This document shows positions 1 through 6,888 of a DNA stretch of 21,431 nt, piece by piece. Under the pieces are notes generated by a model. That model was not told the DNA's origin, ran no database searches, and was given only the letters and a program-made list of their open reading frames with translations. The stretch covers positions 1 through 21,431 of the forward strand of contig JAGRMP010000032.1 in NCBI GenBank assembly GCA_020441225.1, written 5' to 3'. Origin of the DNA: Maritimibacter sp. (GTDB lineage Bacteria; Pseudomonadota; Alphaproteobacteria; Rhodobacterales; Rhodobacteraceae). The position numbers and the translations under genes are program-made. How positions within the stretch are numbered: the stretch's first letter is position 1; every line of letters begins with the position of its first letter.

Positions 1-21
1 ATTTATGGGTACGCATCCTAG

Positions 22-1419
22 GGGCTGCCGCCCGCCGACGGGCCGTTTCGCTGGCTCGATCCTGGTGACACCAAGGGGATCTTCATGAAGCAGGCGATCC
101 CGGCCTATGGCGAGGCGCGTGGGATCGAGACGGTCTACGACGGCCTGCCCTGGAACGAGATCGGCACCGTCGTGCCGCTCGGCATTCGCAACGGCACCGC
201 GCCCGACGTGTTCAACCTGCCCAACGGCATGGAACCCACGGTGGTGCTGGCGGAAGGCTGGATCCAGCCGATCGAGGACTACATCCCCGACTTCGAAAAC
301 TGGAAAGCCGCCTAACCGAACGGTGCCTTCGTCGAGGGCGTGAACGTTTTCGATGGCAAGGTCTACGGCTTCCCGTTCTCGTCCGAGCGCCGTTTCAACA
401 ACGCGGTCCTGTTCAACCAGGACAAGATGAATGAGGTCGGCTACGACCACATCAACAAGGACCGCGCGCTGACCTTCGACGAGATGCGCGATGCGGCGAA
501 GAAGATCGCCGCAACCGGCATGCCCGGCTTCATCATCGGTGGCAACCAACTCGGCCGCTGGTCAAACACCGCGACCATGCTCGCCCAACGCGGCGGTCTG
601 TCCGTCGGGGCCGTTGGCCTCCAGGAAGGCATGGACATGACCACCGGCGAATATGTCTACGGGGCCGATGAATACGTGGCCGGCGTCGAGCTTCTGCTCG
701 CCATGAACGCCGATGGCTCGGTCTTCCCCGGGGCGCTCACCATCAACGCGCCGCAGGCCTGCGAGTTCATCACCCAAGGCGCGGCCGGGATGATTGTGCA
801 GGGCCCGTGGAACATCCCGATCTGGGAAGCCAAGGCGCAGGGCTTCAACTTCGGCGTGTCGCCGGGGCCGGCGCCGGACGAAGCGCATCTCGAACAGTCG
901 ATCTGGGTCCACCAGCTGCCGAACTCCGGCAACATGATGTGGCTGAACGCGGCCGCGAAGAACCCGGCCTACGCGGGCGACTATTTCCGTTGGTTGGGCT
1001 CGCTCGACGGCCAGGTGCCTTACGCCAACGTCGCCTCTTGTGCCGACCCGGCGATCTTTCCCGAAACCGTGGAACTCGCGGACCTCTCGGAGCGCGCGAA
1101 GTGGATGCTCCAGATGGCGGAGAAATACGTGCGCATCGCGCCCAACGCCTTCATCCACAACCCCGGGCTCGCCAAGGTGGCGGCGGCCTATGTCGACCCG
1201 ACGCCGAACCTCGCCCAGGCGATCCAGGGCCTGTTCGCGGGTCAGCTCACGGACGTGAAGGCGACCCTGACCGCCGTGGCCGACGCCCGCAACAAGGCGC
1301 TCGACGACGCCATCGCCAAAGCCAAGGCCGAAGGCGCCAACGTCAGCCGCGAGGACTTCGCCTTCGGCAACTGGACCCAGACCGAGGACTACGGTCCGGC
1401 CGAATACGCGGCCCTTTGA
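22..1419 (+). pseudogene. Sugar-type ABC transporter solute-binding protein, 5'-truncated and interrupted by a stop
   Basis: The frame reads as a family 1 extracellular solute-binding protein: the segment around GTAPDVFNLP, then DGKVYGFPFSS, TFDEMRDAAKKIA and GMIVQGPWNIP are typical of periplasmic sugar-binding lipoproteins and proteins of CUT1 importers. The frame is closed by TAG at 19-21 and again by TAA at 313-315. Homology-like sequence continues without a shift across the TAA (NWKAA, stop, PNGAFVEGVNVFDGKVYG), which suggests a Tyr codon changed to a stop. No signal peptide is visible, so the true N-terminus is missing or lies beyond the window. An internal ATG at 340 could start a 359-residue product, but it would lack the export signal and the first lobe. 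A permease gene follows 110 bp downstream. The protein would have delivered a sugar to the permease; it is probably non-functional now. Confidence 0.8.
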
Positions 1420-1433
1420 CACTGTATTCGGAT

Positions 1434-1486
1434 CGGCCCCGCTGGGGGCCGGTCTCCTCCCAGGTCCGGGGCTTCGGCCCCGGGCC
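1434..1486 (+). promoter_or_regulatory. Two adjacent GC-rich hairpins after the binding-protein gene
   Basis: Two strong stems lie back to back in the 110-bp spacer between the binding protein and the permease. The first pairs CGGCCCC (1434-1440) with GGGGCCG (1445-1451). The second pairs 1463-1472 with 1477-1486 around a TTCG tetraloop, ten pairs with one G-U. There is no U tract. In CUT1 operons such structures commonly protect the abundant binding-protein mRNA and damp expression of the permease genes. That role is inferred here. Confidence 0.55.
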
Positions 1487-1529
1487 GACCTGCGCCCCGT
1501 TCCGATCTGCCCTGTGCAAGAGACCCGCC

Positions 1530-2612
1530 ATGGCCTCCATATCCGATAACCCTACCGTTCGTGCCCGAAAGCCTCTCGGACAGAGGATCTGGGCCTCCCG
1601 TGTGGACTACCTGTTTCTCGCGCCCGGCATTCTGGTCTTTACGGCCTTCATCTTCTGGCCGCTGATCGCGTCGCTCTACTATTCGACGCTCAACTGGACC
1701 GGCTTCGGCCAGTCGGGCGAACAGATCGGTCTCGGCAACTACATCGAGATCCTGCAAGATCCCTATTTCCGTGGAGCCTTCCTGCGCTCGTTCATGTTCA
1801 CCGCGGCCACGGTGCCGTTCCAGATGCTGTTGGCGCTGGTGCTGGCGATCATCCTCAACAACAAGTTTTTGAAGCTCTCGACGCTGTTTCGCACGCTGAT
1901 CTTCCTTCCGGTTGTTACTCCGGTGGCGGTGATCGGCATCGTCTGGGTGCTGATGCTGAGCCCGTTCAACGGGCCGATCAACGATCTGCTGCTGGCGACC
2001 CACCTCGTCCAGCGCGCAATCGACTTCCTGGGGAACCCGCAGTTGGTGCTCTGGACCCTCGCAGCAATCTTCGTGTGGAAATGGACGGGCGTGACGCTGG
2101 TCTATTGGCTCGCCGCCCTCCAGACCGTGCCCGACGAGCTCTACGAGGCGGCGAAGCTCGACGGCGTAAAGCCTTGGCAAACAATGGTCTACATGGTGCT
2201 TCCGATCGTGGCGCCGTTTGCGGTGGTGATCGGCCTGATCTCGGCCATCGCGGCAATGAACGTCTTCCCGCTGCGCCGCCGGTTTGCCTTCGTTTCGCTT
2301 GAGACCGCGCTCAACGAGAGCTGGCGCAAATGGTGCATGGATCAGGCCGGCATCGACGCCGCCGATCTGTCGCTGATCCAGCAGCTCATGACCGAGCTCA
2401 ACGAGGAGATCGCGGCCGACCGATCGCTCGGCGCCCAGTTCAGGATCGGGCACAGCTATGTGACGCCTGCGCCGGGAGAGACCATTCCGGACGCGAAGGC
2501 CTGGTTCCGCAGCGTCGTCGAAACCGAGATTTCGCCGCTTCTTGAAGAATACTGGTTCGATAACCTCGATAAGGCTGCCACTTCGAAAACGCGGCTACTG
2601 CAAGGGTTATGA
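1530..2612 (+). CDS. Chimeric ORF: MalF-type sugar ABC permease (N-term) fused to McrB C-terminal tail
   Basis: The 360-codon ORF joins two unrelated proteins. Residues 1-246 are an inner-membrane CUT1 permease of the MalF/LacF type: a short cytosolic N-terminus, a first membrane helix at about 27-50, several further helices, and the EAA coupling loop at about 203-226 (ELYEAAKLDGV then P225). From about residue 248 the protein becomes the C-terminal part of a McrB AAA+ GTPase: LRRRFAF (the sensor/arginine region), AADRSLG, QFRIGHSYVTP, WFRSVVETEI and PLLEEYWF. The permease lacks its last ~50 residues including the final helix, and the McrB part lacks the DNA-binding region and the GTPase P-loop. 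The ATG at 1530 is the natural permease start. The stop overlaps the mcrC start as ATGA, as expected of a native mcrBC pair, so the McrB tail looks undamaged downstream of the junction (about 2262-2276). Neither half should keep its normal function. Confidence 0.85.
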   Translation: MASISDNPTVRARKPLGQRIWASRVDYLFLAPGILVFTAFIFWPLIASLYYSTLNWTGFGQSGEQIGLGNYIEILQDPYFRGAFLRSFMFTAATVPFQMLLALVLAIILNNKFLKLSTLFRTLIFLPVVTPVAVIGIVWVLMLSPFNGPINDLLLATHLVQRAIDFLGNPQLVLWTLAAIFVWKWTGVTLVYWLAALQTVPDELYEAAKLDGVKPWQTMVYMVLPIVAPFAVVIGLISAIAAMNVFPLRRRFAFVSLETALNESWRKWCMDQAGIDAADLSLIQQLMTELNEEIAADRSLGAQFRIGHSYVTPAPGETIPDAKAWFRSVVETEISPLLEEYWFDNLDKAATSKTRLLQGL

Positions 2613-3742
2613 GCGAGGCGCGGGAATATGGCGATGAGGGCGAGTCCGCAGCGCGGCTTGCCTATGACAGGATTCCTGTACGCAATGTCTGGTTCCTGTT
2701 CCTGTATGCCTATGATCTGGCCCGTTTTCAGGGCCGGTTCGAGGCGGAGATCGAAGGCTCTCCTGATTTCAGATCCCTGATAGCGCGGCTTCTCGGCCAT
2801 GCCGTCGAAACCCGTCTGCGGCGCAACCTGAGCTTTGGGTATCGCCGGCGCGAAGACACGCTCAAGCGCGTGCGCGGCCGGATCGACATCCTGAAGACGG
2901 AATCTCAAGACCTGTTCCGCCGTGGCGAGATTGCGTGCCGCTTCGAAGAGCTCACGATCGACACGCCGCGCAATCGGCTCGTGCGTGCCGCACTCACGCT
3001 ACTGGGCAGCCGCCTCGACGATGCGAACCTAGCGCACAGGACGAAGACCTTGGCTGGCGCGCTCGGCCGCGCCGGTGTCCGCGGCGCTATGCCCTCGCGT
3101 GCTGAAATGGCGTCGGACCAGATCGGGCGGCACGAGGCCGATGATCGCCTGATGGTCTCGCTTGCGCGTGCCGTCTTCGATCTGGTCCTGCCGACAGAAC
3201 AGGAGGGCGTTCGTTCGCTTCTCAAGGCACAACGTGGCGATACAGAGTTCAGGAAGCTCTTCGAGCGCGCGATCGGCAAATTTCTCGACGCCGAGCTGCC
3301 GCGTGAAGACGGGTGGCGGGTCTATCCGGGAAAGCAGTTCCGTTGGCCGATAGGTGCGGCATCGCCCGGCATCCGGATGCATCTACCGATGATGGTCACG
3401 GACATCATCTTGGAGAATGCACGCGAGGACCGGCGCATCATCATCGATACCAAGTTCACGAACATCGCCACCAGTGCGCAATACGGCGACGGGCAACGCT
3501 TCAAGACCGGACATATCTACCAGCTCTATTCGTATCTGCGAAGCCAGGAGGTGGCCGACGACCCGCTGTCGCTCAGTTCGGAAGGAATGCTGCTCTATCC
3601 GGCGATTGGGATCGACGTGGATGAGACCGCGGAACTTCAGGGGCATCTCGTGCGGTTCGCGACCATCGACCTTGCGGCGCCGACGGCGACAGTCGTGGAG
3701 CGTCTGCGTCGTTTGCCGGTCTACACGAGCTTGGCGGCTTGA
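2609..3742 (+). CDS. mcrC: McrC-type nuclease subunit of a McrBC modification-dependent restriction system
   Basis: The 377-residue protein has the McrC layout. An N-terminal segment IPVRNVWFLFLYAY (about residues 22-35) matches the conserved start of McrC-family partners. A C-terminal PD-(D/E)XK nuclease core follows, with D265 in MVTDIIL and D280-T-K282 in IIIDTKF, then a helix with QLYSYLRS. McrC cuts DNA containing modified cytosine when assembled on a McrB GTPase ring. Here only the last ~112 residues of McrB remain, fused to a permease immediately upstream. The ATG at 2609 overlaps the preceding stop by 4 bp, so the two are probably translationally coupled. The gene itself shows no frameshift or stop and keeps its catalytic residues. 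Without McrB it should be inactive, unless it partners a McrB elsewhere in the genome. Confidence 0.9.
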   Translation: MSEAREYGDEGESAARLAYDRIPVRNVWFLFLYAYDLARFQGRFEAEIEGSPDFRSLIARLLGHAVETRLRRNLSFGYRRREDTLKRVRGRIDILKTESQDLFRRGEIACRFEELTIDTPRNRLVRAALTLLGSRLDDANLAHRTKTLAGALGRAGVRGAMPSRAEMASDQIGRHEADDRLMVSLARAVFDLVLPTEQEGVRSLLKAQRGDTEFRKLFERAIGKFLDAELPREDGWRVYPGKQFRWPIGAASPGIRMHLPMMVTDIILENAREDRRIIIDTKFTNIATSAQYGDGQRFKTGHIYQLYSYLRSQEVADDPLSLSSEGMLLYPAIGIDVDETAELQGHLVRFATIDLAAPTATVVERLRRLPVYTSLAA

Positions 3743-3823
3743 AGTCGTTCGTTCTGGTGAGGGGGGCGGTGTCTCAGGCGTTCGGCGCGGCACGGTCTTC
3801 GCCTTAGCAGAGGTGCTGTGACC

Positions 3824-3837
3824 TGCCGTGACCCCCG
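3824..3837 (+). repeat. Left terminal inverted repeat of the IS3-family remnant
   Basis: TGCCGTGACCCCCG is the exact reverse complement of 4217-4230. It lies 51 bp upstream of the OrfA start. Confidence 0.75.
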
Positions 3838-3887
3838 ATGGTTCCCCCAGTTGACGGTAGGGTCCGACCCAGCGGAAGGATCGGACC

Positions 3888-4319
3888 ATGAAGCCATCGA
3901 CGTTCAATGAAGCCCAGATCATCGACATCCTGCGGGAGGCCGGGGCAGGGGCGAAGACCGCCGATCCGTGTCGCCGGCACCGGATCAGCACTTCCACGTT
4001 CTACGCATGGAAGGCGACGTTCGGGGGCATGGAGGTTTCGGACGCGAAACGGCTGAAGGCTCTCGAAGACGCGAATGCGATGCTGACCTGGACCGAAGAA
4101 ACAGGCGACACCAGCCCGTCGTCGCGATCAGGGCCGGGAAAGTCCAGCTTACCGCGGTCCAAGGTTGGTGAGCAGCGCAACTCAACCGCGGACTCCGGCA
4201 TCAGCTGGATGAATACCGGGGGTCACGGCACGACGACCCCGACACAGCGGTCCATCTTGCATGCCGGTTCACGCGCCTGCCGTCGTTTTACATGTTGGTG
4301 CTCTGGAACAGATCTCTGA
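3888..4319 (+). pseudogene. IS3-family transposase OrfA, truncated
   Basis: Residues 1-66 match the small DNA-binding OrfA of IS3-family elements: FNEAQIIDILREAGAGAKTAD, a helix-turn-helix around CRRHRISTSTFYAWK, and GGMEVSDAKRLKALEDANAML at the start of the leucine-zipper helix. After about position 4085 the reading frame loses family similarity, passes through the right inverted repeat, and runs into the antisense 3' end of the neighbouring LysR gene, stopping at 4317-4319. The zipper, the OrfA-OrfB frameshift site and the DDE catalytic domain of OrfB are absent. The ORF is thus a deletion remnant whose last ~78 codons are not authentic. Confidence 0.8.
4217..4230 (-). repeat. Right terminal inverted repeat of the IS3-family remnant
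   Basis: CGGGGGTCACGGCA is the exact reverse complement of 3824-3837. It lies 57 bp from the end of the LysR gene. Confidence 0.75.
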
Positions 4320-5196
4320 TCTGCTCGCGGAGCCAGGCGCAGCCGGGATCCTGCATCGTGTTGATGTGCCAGACGAGCTGCACCTTCTGACGCCCCCGCG
4401 GCAAGGTCATGTCGAGCAGCGTCGCCTGCCCCGCCTCGACCATCCGCCGGCCGAGATAGCCGGGCACGATGGCAAAGGCGTTCAGGGTCGACAGCAACTC
4501 CGGCAAGGCGCCGAAATTGCGGATCCGCATGCAGACGTTTTCAGACAACCCGCGTTCGGCAAGGACCTGTTCGACGTCGTCTGCATAGGTCAGGCCGGGC
4601 ACCGCCATGACGATCCGTTCCTGGCAGAGGTCCACCGTTGCCGCCCGCTGAGGCGACAGCTCCGGCGGGCCGATCACCCGGTAATCCTCGTCGAAGAGAT
4701 GCATCTGCCGAAGTTGCGTGTCGCGCATTTCCAAGAGGCCGATGGCCATTTCCGATTCCCGTGTCGCGAGGGTCCGGTACAGATCGAGGAATGGCGACGA
4801 TGCATTTTCCAGCCGGATGCCGGGCGCAAGCTCGAACACGCGCCGGGCAAGCGGGGCAAGGAAGACCTGTTCGCCCAGCCCGGACAGAGACAGCCGAAAG
4901 GTCCGCCTGCTGCCCGCGGCATCGAAGGTCGCCGCATCGTTCAGCACCGACGCGATGCCGGACAGATGTTCGCGGATATTCGGCACGATGCGCTCGGTGA
5001 AGGGCGTCGGCTCCATCCCCTTCGCGCCGCGATAGAACAGCGGATCGTCGAGCATCTGGCGCAGTCGCTTCAGGGCATTCGACGTCGCAGGCTGGCTGAG
5101 GCCGAGGTTGGAGCCGGCCACCGAGACCGAATGCGAGTCGTAGATCTGCAGCATCAGTTCGAGCAGGTTCAGGTCGATGTGGCGGGGGTTTATCAT
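4288..5196 (-). CDS. LysR-family transcriptional regulator of the TRAP cassette
   Basis: The 302-residue protein has the standard LysR length and layout. The N-terminal winged helix-turn-helix (about residues 7-66) carries SVAGSNLGLSQPATSNALKRLRQMLDDPLFYR, followed by a linker helix and a two-lobed effector-binding domain starting near RRTFRLSLSG. The ATG at 5196 is chosen because it places the HTH at the usual distance. The gene is divergent from the TRAP operon with a 124-bp spacer that holds a perfect dyad, so it very likely controls that operon in response to the transported compound or a catabolite. Its 3' end lies 57 bp from the IS remnant and appears complete. The effector is unknown. 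The recognition segment KGMEPTPFTERI resembles the NodD/SyrM-like branch (low certainty). Confidence 0.93.
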   Translation of the reverse strand: MINPRHIDLNLLELMLQIYDSHSVSVAGSNLGLSQPATSNALKRLRQMLDDPLFYRGAKGMEPTPFTERIVPNIREHLSGIASVLNDAATFDAAGSRRTFRLSLSGLGEQVFLAPLARRVFELAPGIRLENASSPFLDLYRTLATRESEMAIGLLEMRDTQLRQMHLFDEDYRVIGPPELSPQRAATVDLCQERIVMAVPGLTYADDVEQVLAERGLSENVCMRIRNFGALPELLSTLNAFAIVPGYLGRRMVEAGQATLLDMTLPRGRQKVQLVWHINTMQDPGCAWLREQIRDLFQSTNM

Positions 5197-5214
5197 TATT
5201 CTGAATTCCCACTA

Positions 5215-5232
5215 TCCAAACTATCATTTGGA
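5215..5232. promoter_or_regulatory. Perfect dyad TCCAAA-N6-TTTGGA, likely LysR operator
   Basis: TCCAAA at 5215-5220 and TTTGGA at 5227-5232 form a perfect 6-6-6 inverted repeat in the AT-rich spacer between the LysR start (5196) and the TRAP binding-protein start (5321). The hexamer ACTATC also occurs twice here (5211-5216 and 5220-5225). LysR proteins usually bind interrupted dyads in such divergent spacers, which fits, but binding is inferred. Confidence 0.55.
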
Positions 5233-5320
5233 CTTTAAGCACCATCCCCCCCATCGTCCATCATGCTTTTCGGAGGAGTCGCCCTGGTGGGGCACGAAAA
5301 GGATCACTGGGAGGATACAA

Positions 5321-6361
5321 ATGAACCGCAGAAGCTTTGTGGGCGCGCTGACCGTTGCCGCCTCGACCCTTGCCCTCGCGTCCGCCGCGATGGCGGAGGA
5401 TTACACGTTCCGCCTGCACCATTTCCTGGGCGCACAGGCCCCGGCGCAAACCCGGATGCTCGAGCCCTGGGCCAAGGCCGTGGAAGAAAATTCGGGTGGG
5501 CGTGTCAAGATCGAGATCTTTCCGTCCATGACCCTCGGGGGGCGCCCGCCGGAACTGATCCAGCAGGCGCGCGACGGGATCGTCGATCTGGTCTGGACGG
5601 TGAACGGCTACACGCCGGGCCTGTTCCCGCGCACCGAGGTGATGGAACTGCCGACCGTCTACAGGAACGACCCCAAGGCCGCGAACCTCGCGCTCTATGA
5701 CATGTTCGAGGACGATCTTGCCGAGGAGTACAAGGGCGTCGAGGTCATGTTCCTGCATGTCCACGCCGGTCAGGCGCTGCAGACCGCCACGCTCGATGTG
5801 CGCAGCCTCGACGACCTCAAGGGCGCCAAGCTGCGCATCCCGACGCGCACGGGCGCCTGGGTGATCGAGGCGTTCGGCGCCGTCCCGGTGGCAATGCCCG
5901 TCCCCGAACTGCCCCCCGCGCTGCAAAAGGGCGTGGTCGATGGCGCGCTGATCCCGTGGGAGATCATCCCGCCGCTCAAGATCCAGGACCAGACGCAGTA
6001 CCAGATCGAACTGAACGAGCGCGAGCGCTTCGGCAACACCACCTTCCAGGTGTCGATGAACCAGGCCCGTTGGGACGGGTTGCCCGAAGACATCCAGCAA
6101 GCCTTCCGCGACGCCTCGGATCGCGACTGGTGGGGGCAGGTGGGCGACATCTGGCGCGCCTCGGACGATTTCGGCATCCAGGTCGCCACCGGTGCGGGCA
6201 ACACCCACCGGATCCTGAGCGAGGAGGAAAGCCAGCCCTTCCTCGACGCCATGCTTCCGGTCGTCGATCGCTGGATCGACGAAGTGACGGCCAATGGCAT
6301 CGACGGCGCCGCGCTGGTCGATAAAGCCCGCGCGCTGGTCGCCGAGAACACGGCGGACTGA
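5321..6361 (+). CDS. TRAP transporter solute-binding protein (DctP family)
   Basis: The 346-residue periplasmic protein binds an organic acid and hands it to the QM membrane subunits for Na+-driven uptake. A signal peptide starts MNRRSFVGAL and ends AMA before E26, with an RR pair. DctP hallmarks follow: YTFRLHHFLG, RVKIEIFPSMTLGG, then DLKGAKLRIP with R172, the arginine that usually clamps a substrate carboxylate, and EAFGAVPVAMPVPELPPALQKGVVDG. The ATG at 5321 is chosen because GGGAGGA sits at 5309-5315 with good spacing and the signal peptide begins there; the frame is open further upstream but has no signal sequence. It is the first gene of a five-gene operon with the two TRAP membrane subunits and two oxidoreductases. 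The substrate is probably a carboxylate; its identity is not visible. Confidence 0.93.
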   Translation: MNRRSFVGALTVAASTLALASAAMAEDYTFRLHHFLGAQAPAQTRMLEPWAKAVEENSGGRVKIEIFPSMTLGGRPPELIQQARDGIVDLVWTVNGYTPGLFPRTEVMELPTVYRNDPKAANLALYDMFEDDLAEEYKGVEVMFLHVHAGQALQTATLDVRSLDDLKGAKLRIPTRTGAWVIEAFGAVPVAMPVPELPPALQKGVVDGALIPWEIIPPLKIQDQTQYQIELNERERFGNTTFQVSMNQARWDGLPEDIQQAFRDASDRDWWGQVGDIWRASDDFGIQVATGAGNTHRILSEEESQPFLDAMLPVVDRWIDEVTANGIDGAALVDKARALVAENTAD

Positions 6362-6363
6362 CC

Positions 6364-6888
6364 TTGGCCGTTTCATCGGAACAGGACGACCGCCCCGAAA
6401 ACAACGGGGCGGTCGCAACTGCGGTTGCAGGCTGGGCGCTGCTGGGCGGCATGCTGTTGCTGGCCGTGGTTGCGATCAACGTCGCCTCGGTCCTGGGCAC
6501 GCTTGTCGGCTGGCAGGTGCCCGGCGATTTCGAGATGACGGAGATGGGCGTGGCCGTCGCGGCCTTCTCCTTTCTGCCCTATTGTCAGCTGACGCGGACC
6601 AACGTGACCGCCGACATCTTCACCCAGAATGCCGGCCGACGGACGCTGGCCTTTCTGAGCCTCCTGGGATCGGTCATCGCGTTGCTGTTTGCGCTGCTGT
6701 TGCTGTGGCGGATGTACGACGGCATGCGCGACCAGAGAGACTACGCCTACGAGACGTCGATCCTGCAGATCCCGGTCTGGCTGGCCTATGTCCCCATCCT
6801 CCTGTCCCTCGCGCTGCTGGCCGTTGCCGCGCTTCATACGCTGGCGCACGACCTCCGGCGGCTGATCCATGGAGGCCCCCATGACTGA
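6364..6888 (+). CDS. TRAP transporter small membrane subunit (DctQ family)
   Basis: The 174-residue integral membrane protein has four predicted helices (roughly residues 20-45, 60-80, 95-115 and 135-160), the normal DctQ plan. It contains FEMTEMGVAVAAFSFLPYCQ, where DctQ proteins carry the conserved segment after helix 2, and NVTADIFTQ. The best start is TTG at 6364, two bases after the binding-protein stop; no closer ATG would keep the first helix. Its stop overlaps the start of the large subunit by 8 bp, so translation is probably coupled. DctQ stabilises DctM and contacts the binding protein in the inner membrane. The rare TTG start and the lack of an obvious ribosome site suggest re-initiation from the upstream gene. 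Confidence 0.9.
   Translation: MAVSSEQDDRPENNGAVATAVAGWALLGGMLLLAVVAINVASVLGTLVGWQVPGDFEMTEMGVAVAAFSFLPYCQLTRTNVTADIFTQNAGRRTLAFLSLLGSVIALLFALLLLWRMYDGMRDQRDYAYETSILQIPVWLAYVPILLSLALLAVAALHTLAHDLRRLIHGGPHD

Larger units (their letters stand above)
3824..4230 (+). mobile_element. Miniature, internally deleted IS3-family element remnant
   Basis: A 407-bp segment is bounded by an exact 14-bp inverted repeat (3824-3837 and 4217-4230), begins with TG and ends with CA as IS3-family elements do, and holds the first ~66 codons of an IS3 OrfA. OrfB is missing except perhaps for its extreme 3' tail: the last ~50 bp before the right repeat resemble the usual right-end sequence of this family, from memory of the family. 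The left end could extend to 3819 (TGACCTGCC), in which case the right end has lost the matching outer bases. No target-site duplication is seen. The element cannot transpose by itself. Confidence 0.7.

Noticed and set aside
1..21. Possible junction with another mobile element at the window start (CCTAGG near 17-22).
   Set aside because: Too little sequence upstream to judge; only the in-frame TAG is reported.
562..1422. Long minus-strand open frame opposite the binding-protein pseudogene.
   Set aside because: Composition rich in Gly, Arg, His and Val is an antisense shadow; the plus frame carries clear family motifs.
3743..3823. Possible additional IS left-end sequence and target duplication upstream of the IS3 remnant.
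   Set aside because: No 3-4 bp direct repeat matches between the bases before 3824 or 3819 and those after 4230; the exact outer boundary stays open.
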